In this document: piece by piece, positions 25,264-34,741 of the stretch
Layout: every line of letters starts with the position of its first letter
Numbering within the stretch: the stretch's first letter is position 1
The notes under the pieces: generated by a model
The model's database searches: none
Seen by the model: the letters and a program-made list of their open reading frames with translations, nothing else
Told to the model about the DNA's origin: nothing
Made by a program: the position numbers and the translations under genes
Assembly: GCF_900188345.1 (NCBI RefSeq)
Contig: NZ_FZOD01000046.1
Span: 17,505-81,504, forward strand
Direction of reading: 5' to 3'
DNA: 64,000 nt
Source of the DNA: Streptosporangium subroseum
Lineage (GTDB): Bacteria > Actinomycetota > Actinomycetes > Streptosporangiales > Streptosporangiaceae

Positions 25264-25278
25264 CGAAGTGTGGACCGT

Positions 25279-26589
25279 TCACTTCGCGTACGCCTCGTCC
25301 ATCTTCTTCAGCGCCTCGTCGATCGTGCTCTTCCCCGACAGCAACTCCTGGACGACCGCGAAGTGGGTCGGCTGCACCTCGGCGTTGGGCCAGCGCTGGT
25401 CCATGAACGGCACCGCCCGGTCCTTGGTGAAGGGCAGGAACGACTCCACGGCCGGGTCGATCGTGGAGCTCGCGTCCTGGGTCAGCGGGATCGCGGCGAC
25501 CGCCTTGGCCCAGGTGTTGATGTTCTCCTGCTTGCCGAGGAAGTCGATGAAGGCCTTGGCCTCCTCGGCGTGCTTGCCCTTGGCGCTCGCGCCGAGCCCC
25601 ACGACGACGCCCGCGGGGATCCACACGGTGGCGGCGTCGTCGGATCCGGGCAGCGGGAACATCGACAGGTCGTCGGGGCTCGTGGCGGCGTCGCGGAAGG
25701 CGGGCAGCACCGCCGACACCTGGATCGCCATCGCGGCCTTGCCGGTCGCGACCATCGAGGTCTGCTGCTCGAAGGTGGTGCCGTTGGGCTTGTCGTTGAA
25801 GTAGCCGCGCTTCTGCAGCTCCAGATACATCTCCATGGCGTCGCGCCATCCGGACTGGGCGAAGCTGGTCTGCCCGGCGGACTGCTTGTCGTCGAAGGTC
25901 GGGTCCTTCGCGTAGACGGTGGAGGGCACGAGCGCGTAGTTGATGAGCTGGGTGACCCACGGGGTCTGCGCGCCCAGCGCGATCGGGACCTTGCCCGCCT
26001 TCTTCAGCTTCTCGCAGACCCCGAGGAACTCGGTCCACGTGGTGGGCGGGGCGTCGATGCCCGCCTCCTGGAAGACCTTCTTGTTGTAGATCGCGCCGAT
26101 GACCGACGAGCCCGCCGAGTACATGAAGGTCTTGCCGTCCTGCTGGAAGGCCGGCTTGAACCCGGTGGGGATCGTCTGCGTCCAGGCCTGGGCCGACAGG
26201 TCCGCGAGCAGCCCGGCCTTGGCGATCTCGGTCATCGACATCGCGCTGCCGCTGCCGGGGTAGACGACGTGCAGGTCGGGGGCGTTGCCCGCGCCGAGCT
26301 GGGTGCGCAGCGAGGTCTGCACCTGGTCGGTCGGGGCGTAGGAGGCCGCGATGGACACGCCGGCCTTGGCCTGCTTGTAGGCGGCGAGCAGCGCGTCCAT
26401 GGGCGCCTTCTGGTCGGCGACGCCCACGAACTTCAGGTCGACCGCCGCGGCGCCGCTCGCGCCGGTGGCGGTGGTGCCGCCCGACTGGGGGTTGGTGGAA
26501 CACGCGGTGGCTGCGGCTGCCACTGCCAGGCCGCCCATCATGCGGAAGAACTGTGCGCGGCTGATTCTGGCGTCGCGAAGGTCGGTCAT
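25279..26589 (-). CDS. Extracellular sugar-binding lipoprotein
   Basis: This 436-residue family 1 substrate-binding protein serves the ABC importer. It begins ISRAQFFRMMGGLAVAAAAT and has a lipobox ending in Cys (ATAC), with a Tat-like SRAQFF motif. The mature part shows DLHVVYPGSGSAMSM and the usual hinge and ligand-pocket aromatic residues. Its start overlaps the GH78 stop by ATGA. Confidence 0.9.
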   Translation of the reverse strand: MTDLRDARISRAQFFRMMGGLAVAAAATACSTNPQSGGTTATGASGAAAVDLKFVGVADQKAPMDALLAAYKQAKAGVSIAASYAPTDQVQTSLRTQLGAGNAPDLHVVYPGSGSAMSMTEIAKAGLLADLSAQAWTQTIPTGFKPAFQQDGKTFMYSAGSSVIGAIYNKKVFQEAGIDAPPTTWTEFLGVCEKLKKAGKVPIALGAQTPWVTQLINYALVPSTVYAKDPTFDDKQSAGQTSFAQSGWRDAMEMYLELQKRGYFNDKPNGTTFEQQTSMVATGKAAMAIQVSAVLPAFRDAATSPDDLSMFPLPGSDDAATVWIPAGVVVGLGASAKGKHAEEAKAFIDFLGKQENINTWAKAVAAIPLTQDASSTIDPAVESFLPFTKDRAVPFMDQRWPNAEVQPTHFAVVQELLSGKSTIDEALKKMDEAYAK

Positions 26590-29270
26590 GCTTTCTCTCC
26601 TCGGACTAGCTCGAAAATGTGGTCCCCCGAGGTCACCCGGCGGATGTCGCCGCCGGGCAGGTGCACCGTCGCCGTGGCGCCGGGTGGGATGTGCGCCTGA
26701 AGACGGAAACCTCTGTCGTCGCTTCGCCAGCTCACCGAGATGAGGCCGCGCGCCGACTCGTAGGAGGCGCGGGCGCTGCTCAGCTCGCCGGGGAGGGGCC
26801 GGATCACCAGCTCCCGGTAGGCGACGGAGCCGGGTGCCTGATCGATCCCGGCGACGCCGCTGTAGAGCCACTCGCCGATCGATCCGAACGCGTAGTGGTT
26901 GAAGGAGTTCATCGAGGCGGCCCCGACTCCGTCCCAGCGCTCCCACACGGTGGTCGCGCCGTGGCGCACCTGGTAGAGCCACGACGGCGGATCGGTCCTG
27001 CGGAGCAGGGCGTGTGCGAGGTCGTCGCGGCCGTGCGCGGACAGCACCGGGCAGAGCAGGTTGACGCCGAGGAAACCGGTCAGCGGGCCGGACTCCTCGA
27101 CCAGCGCGGCCAGCCGCGCGGCGGCGTCGCGGCCCTGCTCGGGGGTGAGCAGGCCGAACGCGAGCGCCAGCAGGTATCCGGTCTGGGTGTCGCCCTCGAC
27201 CAGGCCGCCGTCGCCGACGAACTCCGCGGTGAACGCCTCACGGATGCGGGCGGCCAGGGCCCCGAGACGCTCCGCCTCGCCGTGCCGGCCGCGCACCCGG
27301 GCGGCCTCGGCGGTGAGCGCCGTACTGCGGTGGAAGAACGCGGTGGCCAGCACCTCGCGCGGGGTGGCGGGGCCGGGGGACAGCCAGTCGGCAAAGTGCG
27401 GTCCGGTCCGGTGCCGCCAGATCAGGTCGGGGTTGTGCCGCGCGACGAAGTCCACCCACCGGGTCATGGCGTCGACGTCGAGGAATCTCTCGTCGCCGTA
27501 GGTCCGGTAGAGGTGCCAGGGAATCAGCGTTCCCGCGTCCGCCCAGCCCGGCGCGCCCTCGTCGGCCACCCCGATGAGCAGCGGGGCGACGTTGGAGAAC
27601 CCGCCCTCGGGTGACTGGGCGTCGACCACATCCCGCATCCATTTACTGAAAAATCCGGAGACGTCGGCGTTGAAGCAGGCCGTGGGCAGGAACACCTGCG
27701 CGTCCGCGAGCCAGCCCAGCCGCTCGTCGCGCTGCGGGCAGTCGGTGGGGACGCTGACGAAGTTGCCGCGCTGGCCCCAGACGATGTTCTCGTACAGCCG
27801 GTTGATCTCCGGGTCCGAGCACTCGAACGTGCCGGCCTGCGGGGTGTCGCTGTGCAGGACGACCGCCCGGATGTCGTCGAGCCGGTCGAGTCCGCTCACC
27901 TCGGCGTAGCGGAAGCCGTGGTAGGTGAAACGCGGCTCGAACACCTCCTCCGCCCCGCCCGCGGTGATCAGCACGTCGGTCGCGTCGGCGGTGCGCAGGT
28001 TCGCGGTGTGCAGGCGGCCGTCGCCGTCGAGCTTCTCGCCATGCCGTACGGTCACCCGCAGCCCCGGCTCCCGGTTCCGTACGGTGAGCCGCACCCGGCC
28101 CGCGATGTTCTGCCCGAAGTCGACCAGGTGCACGCCGGGCCGGACCGGGATGGAGGAGACCGGGAGCAGCTCGCCGAGGGCGCGCACCGGCTCGTCGCGG
28201 GAGGCGACCAGGAGGGAGTGGTCGTCCCCGGTGACCACGGCGGGGCGCCAGGAGGAGTCGTCGAAGCCGGGCAGGTCCCAGCCGGGGGTCTCGGCGCGGG
28301 CGTCGTGGCACTCGCCCTTGAGCAGGTCGCCGTAGCGGATCCTGCCGTGACCGGTGCGCCAGTTCTCGCCGGTGGTGACGATCCGGGTGGAGCCGTCCTC
28401 GAAGGTCAGGTGGAGCTCGGCGATGAGCTCGGGGAAGCGGCCGTAGTGGTAACCGGGACGGCGGGGGTCGAACCCGACGAAGCCGCTCCACCAGCCGTCG
28501 GCGAGCGTCACGGCCAGCACGTTCTCGCCGTCGAGCAGGAACGGGGTCACGTCGTGGACCTGGTACTGGATCCGCCTGCGGTAGTCGGTCCAGCCCGGGG
28601 CGAGCTCGGCGTCGCCGGCCCGGTGGCCGTTGACCCTGGCCTCGTACAGGCCCTTGGCGCTGATGTAGAGCCTGGCGCTCCTCACCCCGGTGCTCGCGAA
28701 ACCCGTGCGCAGTTGGGGGCAGGGCAGCAGCCCGTGGTGGCTGAGCGCCTGGTCGCCCTCGGTCGGCGGGTCGACGTGTTCGACGGCGTCGGGGTCGTGC
28801 GCGATCCAGGACGCCTGCCAGAGGTCCTGGCCGGTCTCGAACCACGACTCCGCGCTGCCGGCGGTGCCGTCCTGCGCCCAGACCGTGACGCGCCAGACAT
28901 ACCTCGTGCGGGGAAGGAGCGGTGGGCCGCCGTAGACCGCGCCGATCGCGGCGGGATCCTCGACCCGGCCACTCGACCAGTCGCCGGCCTCGCCGCTTGA
29001 CCGGCTGTCGGTCTCCGGTTCACCGGCCTCGCCGTCCGATGAGTCGCCGACCCCCGGGACCTGGCTGTTTGCCGAGCCGCCGGTCTCCGGATCGTCGATC
29101 CCGCCGCTCGGCCGGATGCCGACCCGCAGCTCGTAGGCCACCGGATCGTCGCCCGCCTGCGCCGAGGTGAGCCGCCATGACAGCAGCGGCCGGGGCTCGC
29201 CGACGCCGAGCGGCGTCCGGCGGTGCTCGCAGCGCAGTCCGTACGGCGTCAGCCTGGCCGCGACCGTCAC
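26586..29270 (-). CDS. GH78 alpha-L-rhamnosidase
   Basis: This family 78 rhamnosidase has 894 residues. The N-terminal domains lead to the (alpha/alpha)6 barrel with NFVSVPTDCPQRDERLGW, whose acidic residues include the catalytic acid, followed by TTVWERWDG and MNSFNHYAFGSIGEWLY. No signal peptide is seen, so imported rhamnosides are probably cleaved in the cytoplasm. GTG 29270 follows AGGAGG. Residues about 56-105 form a Gly/Ser/Glu-rich insertion absent from the family core. It is the first gene of the leftward operon. Confidence 0.9.
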   Translation of the reverse strand: MTVAARLTPYGLRCEHRRTPLGVGEPRPLLSWRLTSAQAGDDPVAYELRVGIRPSGGIDDPETGGSANSQVPGVGDSSDGEAGEPETDSRSSGEAGDWSSGRVEDPAAIGAVYGGPPLLPRTRYVWRVTVWAQDGTAGSAESWFETGQDLWQASWIAHDPDAVEHVDPPTEGDQALSHHGLLPCPQLRTGFASTGVRSARLYISAKGLYEARVNGHRAGDAELAPGWTDYRRRIQYQVHDVTPFLLDGENVLAVTLADGWWSGFVGFDPRRPGYHYGRFPELIAELHLTFEDGSTRIVTTGENWRTGHGRIRYGDLLKGECHDARAETPGWDLPGFDDSSWRPAVVTGDDHSLLVASRDEPVRALGELLPVSSIPVRPGVHLVDFGQNIAGRVRLTVRNREPGLRVTVRHGEKLDGDGRLHTANLRTADATDVLITAGGAEEVFEPRFTYHGFRYAEVSGLDRLDDIRAVVLHSDTPQAGTFECSDPEINRLYENIVWGQRGNFVSVPTDCPQRDERLGWLADAQVFLPTACFNADVSGFFSKWMRDVVDAQSPEGGFSNVAPLLIGVADEGAPGWADAGTLIPWHLYRTYGDERFLDVDAMTRWVDFVARHNPDLIWRHRTGPHFADWLSPGPATPREVLATAFFHRSTALTAEAARVRGRHGEAERLGALAARIREAFTAEFVGDGGLVEGDTQTGYLLALAFGLLTPEQGRDAAARLAALVEESGPLTGFLGVNLLCPVLSAHGRDDLAHALLRRTDPPSWLYQVRHGATTVWERWDGVGAASMNSFNHYAFGSIGEWLYSGVAGIDQAPGSVAYRELVIRPLPGELSSARASYESARGLISVSWRSDDRGFRLQAHIPPGATATVHLPGGDIRRVTSGDHIFELVRGEKA

Positions 29271-29294
29271 CTGTCATCCTCCTGCTATCTCTTT

Positions 29295-29306
29295 GTTAAA
29301 TCTAAC
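29295..29306. promoter_or_regulatory. Palindrome in the divergent rhamnosidase/kinase promoter region
   Basis: GTTAAATCTAAC is nearly self-complementary and lies in the short AT-rich gap between the divergent GH78 and FGGY kinase genes. It resembles the GTTA/TAAC elements at 34742-34758 and could be a DeoR-type operator. Confidence 0.4.
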
Positions 29307-29416
29307 GACTTATGGTGTGATTTTGTGAACGATGGGTGGAGACTATGAGCCACCAGATCTGAGTGTCAAGAGTGACCGCTGCGGGAATCCGTCGTGGTCG
29401 GGGCATGAGAGGGCGC

Positions 29417-30895
29417 ATGGGTTCTGAGAACTTCACAGGTGATCCCGCGTGGGCCGGGATGGACATCGGCACCCAGGGGGTGCGGGTGACCGTCGTCGAC
29501 GGCCGGGGCACGCCGCTGGCGACGGGGTCCGCCCCGCTGGACAGCCTTCGCGGCGAGGGACGTGGGCACGAGCAGAACCCCGAAGACTGGTGGCGGGCCG
29601 CGGTCGCGGCGTGCCGGCAGGCCACGGCGGGCCTCGCCCCCGGGCGGATCCGAGCGCTCGCGGTGTGCAGCACCTCCGGCACGATCGTGCTGGCCGACGC
29701 CGCGGCCAGGCCCGTCTCGCCCGCCCTCATGTACGACGACGACCGGGGCCGCCCCTACGTGGAGCGGGTGACCGCCGCGGGACGCGAGCTCTGGGACGAT
29801 CTGAGCGTGCGGATCCAGGCCTCGTGGGCTCTGCCCAAGCTGCTCTGGCTCGCCGAGAACGGCGGGCTGCCCACCGGCGCACGGCTGCTGCACTCGGCCG
29901 ACTTCGTGACCGCGCGCCTGGCGGGCGAGCTGACCGCGACCGACTCCAGCCACGCGCTGAAGAGCGGTTACGACTCGCTCGGGGAGCGCTGGCCACTGGA
30001 GGTGATGTCCAGGCTGGGCCTGCCCTCCGACCTGTTCGGCCCCGTCGTGCGCCCGGGCAGCCCGATCGGCGAGGTGGGGGCGGAGGCCGCCGCCCTCACC
30101 GGCCTCCCCGAGGGGTGCGAGATCGTCGCGGGCATGACCGACGGCTGCGCGGGCCAGATCGCCGCCGGTGCGCTGACGCCCGGCAGCGGGGTGTCCGTGC
30201 TGGGCACCACGCTGGTGCTCAAGGGGGTGAGCGAGAAGCTCCTGCGCGACCCCAACGGAGCCGTCTACAGCCACCGCCACCCCGACGGCGGCTGGCTGCC
30301 CGGCGGCGCGTCGAACGTCGGCGCCGGCGTGCTGGCCTCGGTGTTCCCCGGCCGTGACCTGGCCGCCCTCGACGAGGCCGCCGCGCGGTACGAACCCGCG
30401 AGGGCCGTCATCTACCCGCTCACCGCCCGCGGTGAGCGTTTCCCCTTCTACCGGCCGGACGCCGAGCAGGTCGTGGTCGGCGAGATCGGGCCGGAGGCCG
30501 AGCACTACGCGGCGCTGCTCCAGGGCGTCGCGTACGGGGAGCGGCTGGGGGTGGCCGCCCTCGCCCTGCTCGGCGCCCCCGTCTCCGAGCCCCTCGCGCT
30601 GGTCGGCGGAGCCACGCGCAGTCGCTACTGGTGCCAGCTCCGCGCCGACGTCCTGGGCATGCCGGTCCAGATCCCCCGCTACCCCGAGGCGTCGGTCGGC
30701 ATGGCCGTGCTCGCGGCCTCGTCCGGGCGCTCGCTCGACGAGACCGCCCGGGAGATGGTGCCCCGCGGCGAGCGGATCGACCCCCGCCCGGACCGCGTGG
30801 CACGGTTCGAGCAGAGCTTCCGCCTGCTCGTCGACGCGCTCGTCGAACGGGACTACCTCACCACCGAGCTCGCGGCGAAGGCGGTCGCGTCATGA
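29417..30895 (+). CDS. FGGY-family carbohydrate kinase
   Basis: This sugar kinase has about 492 residues. The ASKHA fold is shown by AWAGMDIGTQGVRVTVVDG at the N-terminus, CSTSGTIVLAD, the catalytic-Asp motif GMTDGCAGQIAAG and ALVGGATRSRYWCQ. It phosphorylates a ketose or polyol; xylulose- or rhamnulose-type substrates are possible. Several starts are available (GTG 29363, ATG 29405, ATG 29417); 29417 gives the usual short N-terminus. Its last codons are part of a triplicated gene junction that couples it to the histidine phosphatase. Confidence 0.85.
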   Translation: MGSENFTGDPAWAGMDIGTQGVRVTVVDGRGTPLATGSAPLDSLRGEGRGHEQNPEDWWRAAVAACRQATAGLAPGRIRALAVCSTSGTIVLADAAARPVSPALMYDDDRGRPYVERVTAAGRELWDDLSVRIQASWALPKLLWLAENGGLPTGARLLHSADFVTARLAGELTATDSSHALKSGYDSLGERWPLEVMSRLGLPSDLFGPVVRPGSPIGEVGAEAAALTGLPEGCEIVAGMTDGCAGQIAAGALTPGSGVSVLGTTLVLKGVSEKLLRDPNGAVYSHRHPDGGWLPGGASNVGAGVLASVFPGRDLAALDEAAARYEPARAVIYPLTARGERFPFYRPDAEQVVVGEIGPEAEHYAALLQGVAYGERLGVAALALLGAPVSEPLALVGGATRSRYWCQLRADVLGMPVQIPRYPEASVGMAVLAASSGRSLDETAREMVPRGERIDPRPDRVARFEQSFRLLVDALVERDYLTTELAAKAVAS

Positions 30896-30954
30896 TGATC
30901 TTTCTGTTCGCCGAGCGGGACTACCTCACCACCGGACAGGCGGTCGCTTTATGA
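30892..30954 (+). CDS. 20-residue mini-gene from junction duplication
   Basis: This frame reads MMIFLFAERDYLTTGQAVAL. It joins a phosphatase-like N-terminus to a kinase-like C-terminus. ATGA overlaps bind it to the kinase stop and to the next mini-gene. It is probably translated only as a relay for coupling, and a function of its own is not supported. Confidence 0.4.
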   Translation: MMIFLFAERDYLTTGQAVAL

Positions 30955-31034
30955 CGATCTTTCTGCTCGCCGGCGCGCTCGCCGAGCGGGATCACCTCAC
31001 CACCGGACTCGCAGCGAAGGCGGTCGCGTTATGA
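30951..31034 (+). CDS. 27-residue mini-gene from junction duplication
   Basis: This second relay frame (MTIFLLAGALAERDHL, then TTGLAAKAVAL) overlaps the previous mini-gene and the histidine phosphatase start by ATGA. Like its neighbour, it appears to be a by-product of tandem duplication across the operon junction. Confidence 0.4.
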   Translation: MTIFLLAGALAERDHLTTGLAAKAVAL

Positions 31035-31615
31035 CGATCTTTCTCTCCCGGCACGGACGTACCGAGTGGAGCGTCCAGAAACGCTACGCGGGTGTCACCG
31101 ACGTCCCCCTCGACGAGGTGGGGCAGGGCCAGGCCCGGCTGCTCGCGAGCTGGGCGCGGGGGGCCAAGCTGGACGGCGTGGTGTCCTCGCCCCTGCTGCG
31201 CGCCCGCGACACCGCCACCGGTGCGGCCCGCGCCGCGGAGTTGCCGTTGCGGACCGATCCCCGCCTGCGCGAGCTGGACTTCGGCGTCGCCGAGGGGCTC
31301 CGCCGCGCCGAGATGGACCCCGACGTCGTGCGGCGCTTCGAGGCCGATCCCGTCGCGGACTTCCTGCCCGGCGGGGAAGACCCGGTCAAGGCCGTGGAGC
31401 GGGTCACCGAGTGCCTGCGGGAGCTCGGTTCACATGGGCGGATCCTCGTGGTCGCGCACAACACGATCCTGCGCCTGGCCCTGTGCGGGCTCCTGGACAT
31501 CCCGCTGGTCGACTACCGCAGGCGGCTGCCGGTCATCGAGCACGGTTCGGTGACCGAGTTGGTCTTCGGCCCGGGGGGTCCGGCGCTGCGGCGTTTCAAC
31601 TCTCCGATCCAATAG
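31031..31615 (+). CDS. Histidine phosphatase (phosphoglycerate mutase-like)
   Basis: This 194-residue enzyme has the RHG catalytic motif (FLSRHGRTEWSV), a conserved Arg/Glu region (LRELDFGVAEGL) and the second catalytic His in ILVVAHNTILRLAL. It would dephosphorylate a sugar phosphate. Coupling to a sugar kinase suggests metabolite-repair or proofreading of a phosphorylated intermediate, though this is inference. Confidence 0.85.
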   Translation: MTIFLSRHGRTEWSVQKRYAGVTDVPLDEVGQGQARLLASWARGAKLDGVVSSPLLRARDTATGAARAAELPLRTDPRLRELDFGVAEGLRRAEMDPDVVRRFEADPVADFLPGGEDPVKAVERVTECLRELGSHGRILVVAHNTILRLALCGLLDIPLVDYRRRLPVIEHGSVTELVFGPGGPALRRFNSPIQ

Positions 31616-31655
31616 CGCTACGATGCGCGATCAACACAGTCTTGGAGCTCGCCAG

Positions 31656-32441
31656 GTGAATTCGCGTCAGCACACGGCCGGCGGCGCCTCCCGGCGTCAG
31701 GCGATGGCCGAGCACGTCATGCGCCAGGGTTCGGCCTCGGTCACCGAACTCGCCGAGGCCTTCGCGGTCAGCGTGATGACGGTCCACCGCGATCTGGACG
31801 AGCTCGAACGCCAGGGGATGGTACGGAAGTTCCGGGGCGGGGCCACCGCGCAGGCCTCCAACGTCTTCGAGAGCAACATCGTCTACCGGCTCACCGCCAA
31901 CCAGGAGGAGAAGGAGGCGATCGCGCGGCACGTCGCGCGGCTCGTCGAGCCCGGCAGTTCCATCATGCTCGACGACTCCACGACCGCCCTCGCGGTGGCC
32001 AGGCACCTGGGCGACGTCACCCCGCTCACCGTGGTCACGAACTTCCTGGAGGCGATCAAGCTGCTCGCGGCGGCGCCCGGCATCCGGTTGATGGCGCTCG
32101 GCGGCGAGTATCACCCCACGCACGACTCCTTCCTCGGCGTCGCCTGCGTGGACGCCGTCGAGGCGATGAGCACCGACGTGGTGATCGTCTCCACCTCCGC
32201 GATCTCCGACCGCTACGCCTTCCACCAGGAGCAGGAGATCGTGCTGGTCAAGAGGGCGATGCTCCGCTCCGCGTCCCGCCGCATCCTCGCCATCGACCAC
32301 TCCAAACTCGACAGGGTGGCGCTGCACCGGGTGGCCCCGCTCGACGACTTCGACCTCATCGTCGTCGACGCGCGCGCTCCCGCCGACGCCGTCCAGCGCC
32401 TGCGCGAGAAGCATCGCAACGTCGAGGTCGCCGAGCTCTAG
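31656..32441 (+). CDS. DeoR/GlpR-family sugar regulator
   Basis: The N-terminal helix-turn-helix (SRRQAMAEHVMRQGSASVTE, VMTVHRDLDELE) is followed by the DeoR effector domain with MLDDSTTALAVARHL and VVTNFLEAIKLL. GTG 31656 has GGAG nine bases upstream; ATG 31623 is an upstream alternative. It is the natural candidate regulator for the two kinase loci and perhaps the rhamnosidase operon, responding to a phosphorylated sugar. Confidence 0.85.
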   Translation: MNSRQHTAGGASRRQAMAEHVMRQGSASVTELAEAFAVSVMTVHRDLDELERQGMVRKFRGGATAQASNVFESNIVYRLTANQEEKEAIARHVARLVEPGSSIMLDDSTTALAVARHLGDVTPLTVVTNFLEAIKLLAAAPGIRLMALGGEYHPTHDSFLGVACVDAVEAMSTDVVIVSTSAISDRYAFHQEQEIVLVKRAMLRSASRRILAIDHSKLDRVALHRVAPLDDFDLIVVDARAPADAVQRLREKHRNVEVAEL

Positions 32442-32470
32442 CCCTGTTCTCCGTACGGGCCCCATCGCTT

Positions 32471-33448
32471 TCACGCCGGCGGGCAGGCGGCGACGGCGCC
32501 GGCGTAGCGGGCCGTCAGGGTGCGGAGGTGCTCGACGAGTTCCGGAGGCTCGGTGACCTCGAAGTCGAGGTCGAGCAGGCCCAGGTACACGGCGAGCGTG
32601 TTCGGGCTGTCCGCACCGGTGTGCAGCAGGCAGGTCCGCTCGTCCACGGCCTCCACCACGCCGACCGCGGGGTTGATCCGCTCGGTCACGACCTCGGCGG
32701 GCGCGTGCACGAGGACCCGCGCGTGGTAGCGCCACGCGGCGGCCGACGCGCCCCGCGCGACGTACGCGGCCGCCCCGCCCTCGGGCGGGTCGCGGGGCGG
32801 GAAGCGCGGTCCGTTGGGGGTGCGGGGCTGGACGCGGTCGACCCGGAAGGTGCGCCAGTCGGAGCGGTCGACGTCCCAGGCGACGAGGTACCAGCGGCGA
32901 CCCCAGGAGACGAGCCGGTACGGTTCGACGGCCCGGACGCTCGTCGACCCGTCGTGTCCGCGATAGTCGAACCGCAGCCGTTCCCGGTCGCGGCAGGCCG
33001 CCGCCAGCGCGCTCAGCACGGCCGGTTCGACCACAGGGCCCGGGTGGTCGGGCGGCACCGGCTCGGTGTACGTCTGCAGCGAGTTGACCCGGTGCCGCAG
33101 CCGCGACGGCAGCACCTGTTCGAGCTTGGCGAGCGCGCGTACCGAGGTTTCCTCGATGCCCGCGACGGCGCCTCCGGCCGCCGCGGACCGCAGCCCGACC
33201 GCCACCGCCACGGCCTCGTCGTCGTCGAGCAGGAGCGGCGGCATGACGGCGCCGGCGCCCAGGCGGTACCCGCCGTCGGTGCCCCGGGTGGCGTTCACCG
33301 GATATCCGAGTTCGCGCAGCCGGTCGACGTCACGGCGCACGGTCCGCTCGCTCACGTCCAGCCGCTCCGCGAGGTCGGCGCCGGGCCAGTCGCGTCTGGC
33401 CTGCAACAACGACAGCAGGCGCAGCAGGCGCGCCGAGGTCTCCAGCAT
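32471..33448 (-). CDS. WYL-domain transcriptional regulator
   Basis: The HTH_11-type N-terminus (SARLLRLLSLLQARRDWPGA, VSERTVRRDVDRLRELGYP) and the central WYL domain (GRRWYLVAWDVDRSDWRTFR) with a C-terminal extension are typical of actinomycete ligand-sensing repressors. ATG 33448 was chosen because the domain begins there. It is divergent from the epoxide hydrolase gene, a pairing that suggests local control. Confidence 0.9.
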   Translation of the reverse strand: MLETSARLLRLLSLLQARRDWPGADLAERLDVSERTVRRDVDRLRELGYPVNATRGTDGGYRLGAGAVMPPLLLDDDEAVAVAVGLRSAAAGGAVAGIEETSVRALAKLEQVLPSRLRHRVNSLQTYTEPVPPDHPGPVVEPAVLSALAAACRDRERLRFDYRGHDGSTSVRAVEPYRLVSWGRRWYLVAWDVDRSDWRTFRVDRVQPRTPNGPRFPPRDPPEGGAAAYVARGASAAAWRYHARVLVHAPAEVVTERINPAVGVVEAVDERTCLLHTGADSPNTLAVYLGLLDLDFEVTEPPELVEHLRTLTARYAGAVAACPPA

Positions 33449-33510
33449 GTCTTCAGTCTGCCCGGACTTCAGGACAGAGGTTGACCGGAAGGGTCCGTAG
33501 TGTTTCCGGC

Positions 33511-34626
33511 ATGAGCACAAACACCGAGATCAAGCCGTTCCGCATCGACGTTCCGCAGGCGGACCTCGACGACCTCCACGACCGGCTCGGCCGCACCCGC
33601 TGGCCCGACGAGATCCCGGGTGCCGGCTGGGACTACGGCGTGCCGGTGGAGTACGTGAGGAAGCTGGCCGAGTACTGGCGCGACGGGTACGACTGGCGGG
33701 CCTGGGAGGCCACGATCAACCGGCACCCGCAGTTCACCACGGAGATCGACGGGCAGAACATCCACTTCCTGCACATCCGCTCGCCGCACGAGGACGCCCT
33801 GCCGCTGATCCTCACGCACGGCTGGCCGGGCTCGATCGTGGAGTACCTGAGGGTCATCGAGCCGCTCACCGACCCGGCCGGCGGGGGGCAGGCCTTTCAC
33901 GTGGTGATCCCGTCGCTGCCCGGTTTCGGCTTCTCCGGTCCGACCAGGGAGAAGGGCTGGAACCGGTATCGCACCGCCAGGGCGTGGGTGGAGCTGATGC
34001 GGCGTCTGGGCTACGAGAAGTACGGCACGGCCGGCAACGACGGCGGCTCGTTCGTCGCGCCGGAGATGGGCCGGATCGACCCCGAGCACGTCGTCGGCGT
34101 GCACGTCACGCAGATCTTCTCGTTTCCGTCCGGCGACCCGGCCGAGTTCGAGAAGATCACCCCGGAGGATCAGAAGGCGCTGGAGACGCTGCAGTGGTTC
34201 TACGACAACAAGATGTCGTTCAACACGCTGCACTCGCAGCAGCCGCAGACCCTGTCGTACGCGATCTACGACTCGCCGGTCGGGCTGCTCGGGTGGAACG
34301 CGCAGCTCTTCGGCGACACCGTCGACGTCGACGACGATTTCATCCTGACCAACACGATGCTCTACTGGCTGACCGGCACCGCCACGTCGGCCACCCGGTT
34401 CTACTACGAGGACGCGCGCGCCGCGCATCCCCAGGAGCCCACCACCGTGCCGACCGGCCTGGCGATGTTCGCCGGTGACTTCGTCTCCATGCGGACGTTC
34501 GCCGACCGCGATCACACGAACATCGTGCACTGGGAGTCCTACGACCGGGGCGGCCACTATGCCGCGCACATCGTGCCCGACGTGCTCGTCGACGACCTCC
34601 GTACGTTCTTCGGCAAACTGCGGTGA
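33511..34626 (+). CDS. Epoxide hydrolase (alpha/beta-hydrolase)
   Basis: This 371-residue enzyme has the EHN N-terminal domain (RIDVPQADLDDLHDRL) and the oxyanion HGWPGS motif. A likely nucleophile Asp lies in TAGNDGGSF, where the family usually has GGDWG. The lid contains the Tyr residues, and a late His lies in DRGGHYAAH. It converts epoxides to diols, probably for detoxification. The promoter is shared with the WYL regulator. Confidence 0.85.
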   Translation: MSTNTEIKPFRIDVPQADLDDLHDRLGRTRWPDEIPGAGWDYGVPVEYVRKLAEYWRDGYDWRAWEATINRHPQFTTEIDGQNIHFLHIRSPHEDALPLILTHGWPGSIVEYLRVIEPLTDPAGGGQAFHVVIPSLPGFGFSGPTREKGWNRYRTARAWVELMRRLGYEKYGTAGNDGGSFVAPEMGRIDPEHVVGVHVTQIFSFPSGDPAEFEKITPEDQKALETLQWFYDNKMSFNTLHSQQPQTLSYAIYDSPVGLLGWNAQLFGDTVDVDDDFILTNTMLYWLTGTATSATRFYYEDARAAHPQEPTTVPTGLAMFAGDFVSMRTFADRDHTNIVHWESYDRGGHYAAHIVPDVLVDDLRTFFGKLR

Positions 34627-34642
34627 CCTCCACCGTCACGTT

Positions 34643-34670
34643 GGCGCCGGCCCTCGGCGGGGTCGGCGCC
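34643..34670. terminator. Hairpin after the epoxide hydrolase gene
   Basis: GGCGCCGGCCC and GGGTCGGCGCC pair with one mismatch across a short loop, 17 bases after the stop codon. No T-tract follows. Confidence 0.5.
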
Positions 34671-34741
34671 ACCCCTCCCGCCGCGCGGTGAATCGGGGGA
34701 CGCCCGTAAGGGGCCTGCCTCCGTCAACCGGGTGAGATAAT

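Larger units (their letters stand above)
30842..31045 (+). repeat. Triplicated kinase-phosphatase gene junction
   Basis: Three copies of the kinase C-terminal coding end, the ATGA overlap and the first phosphatase codons (MTIFL) follow each other. Landmarks are GACTACCTCACCACC at 30850 and 30919 and the variant GATCACCTCACCACC. The duplications created two extra mini-genes while preserving stop-start coupling. Confidence 0.9.

Noticed and set aside
25279..26982. Longer version of the sugar-binding lipoprotein
   Set aside because: The extension overlaps the GH78 coding sequence. The lipoprotein signal starts at 26589 with an ATGA overlap.
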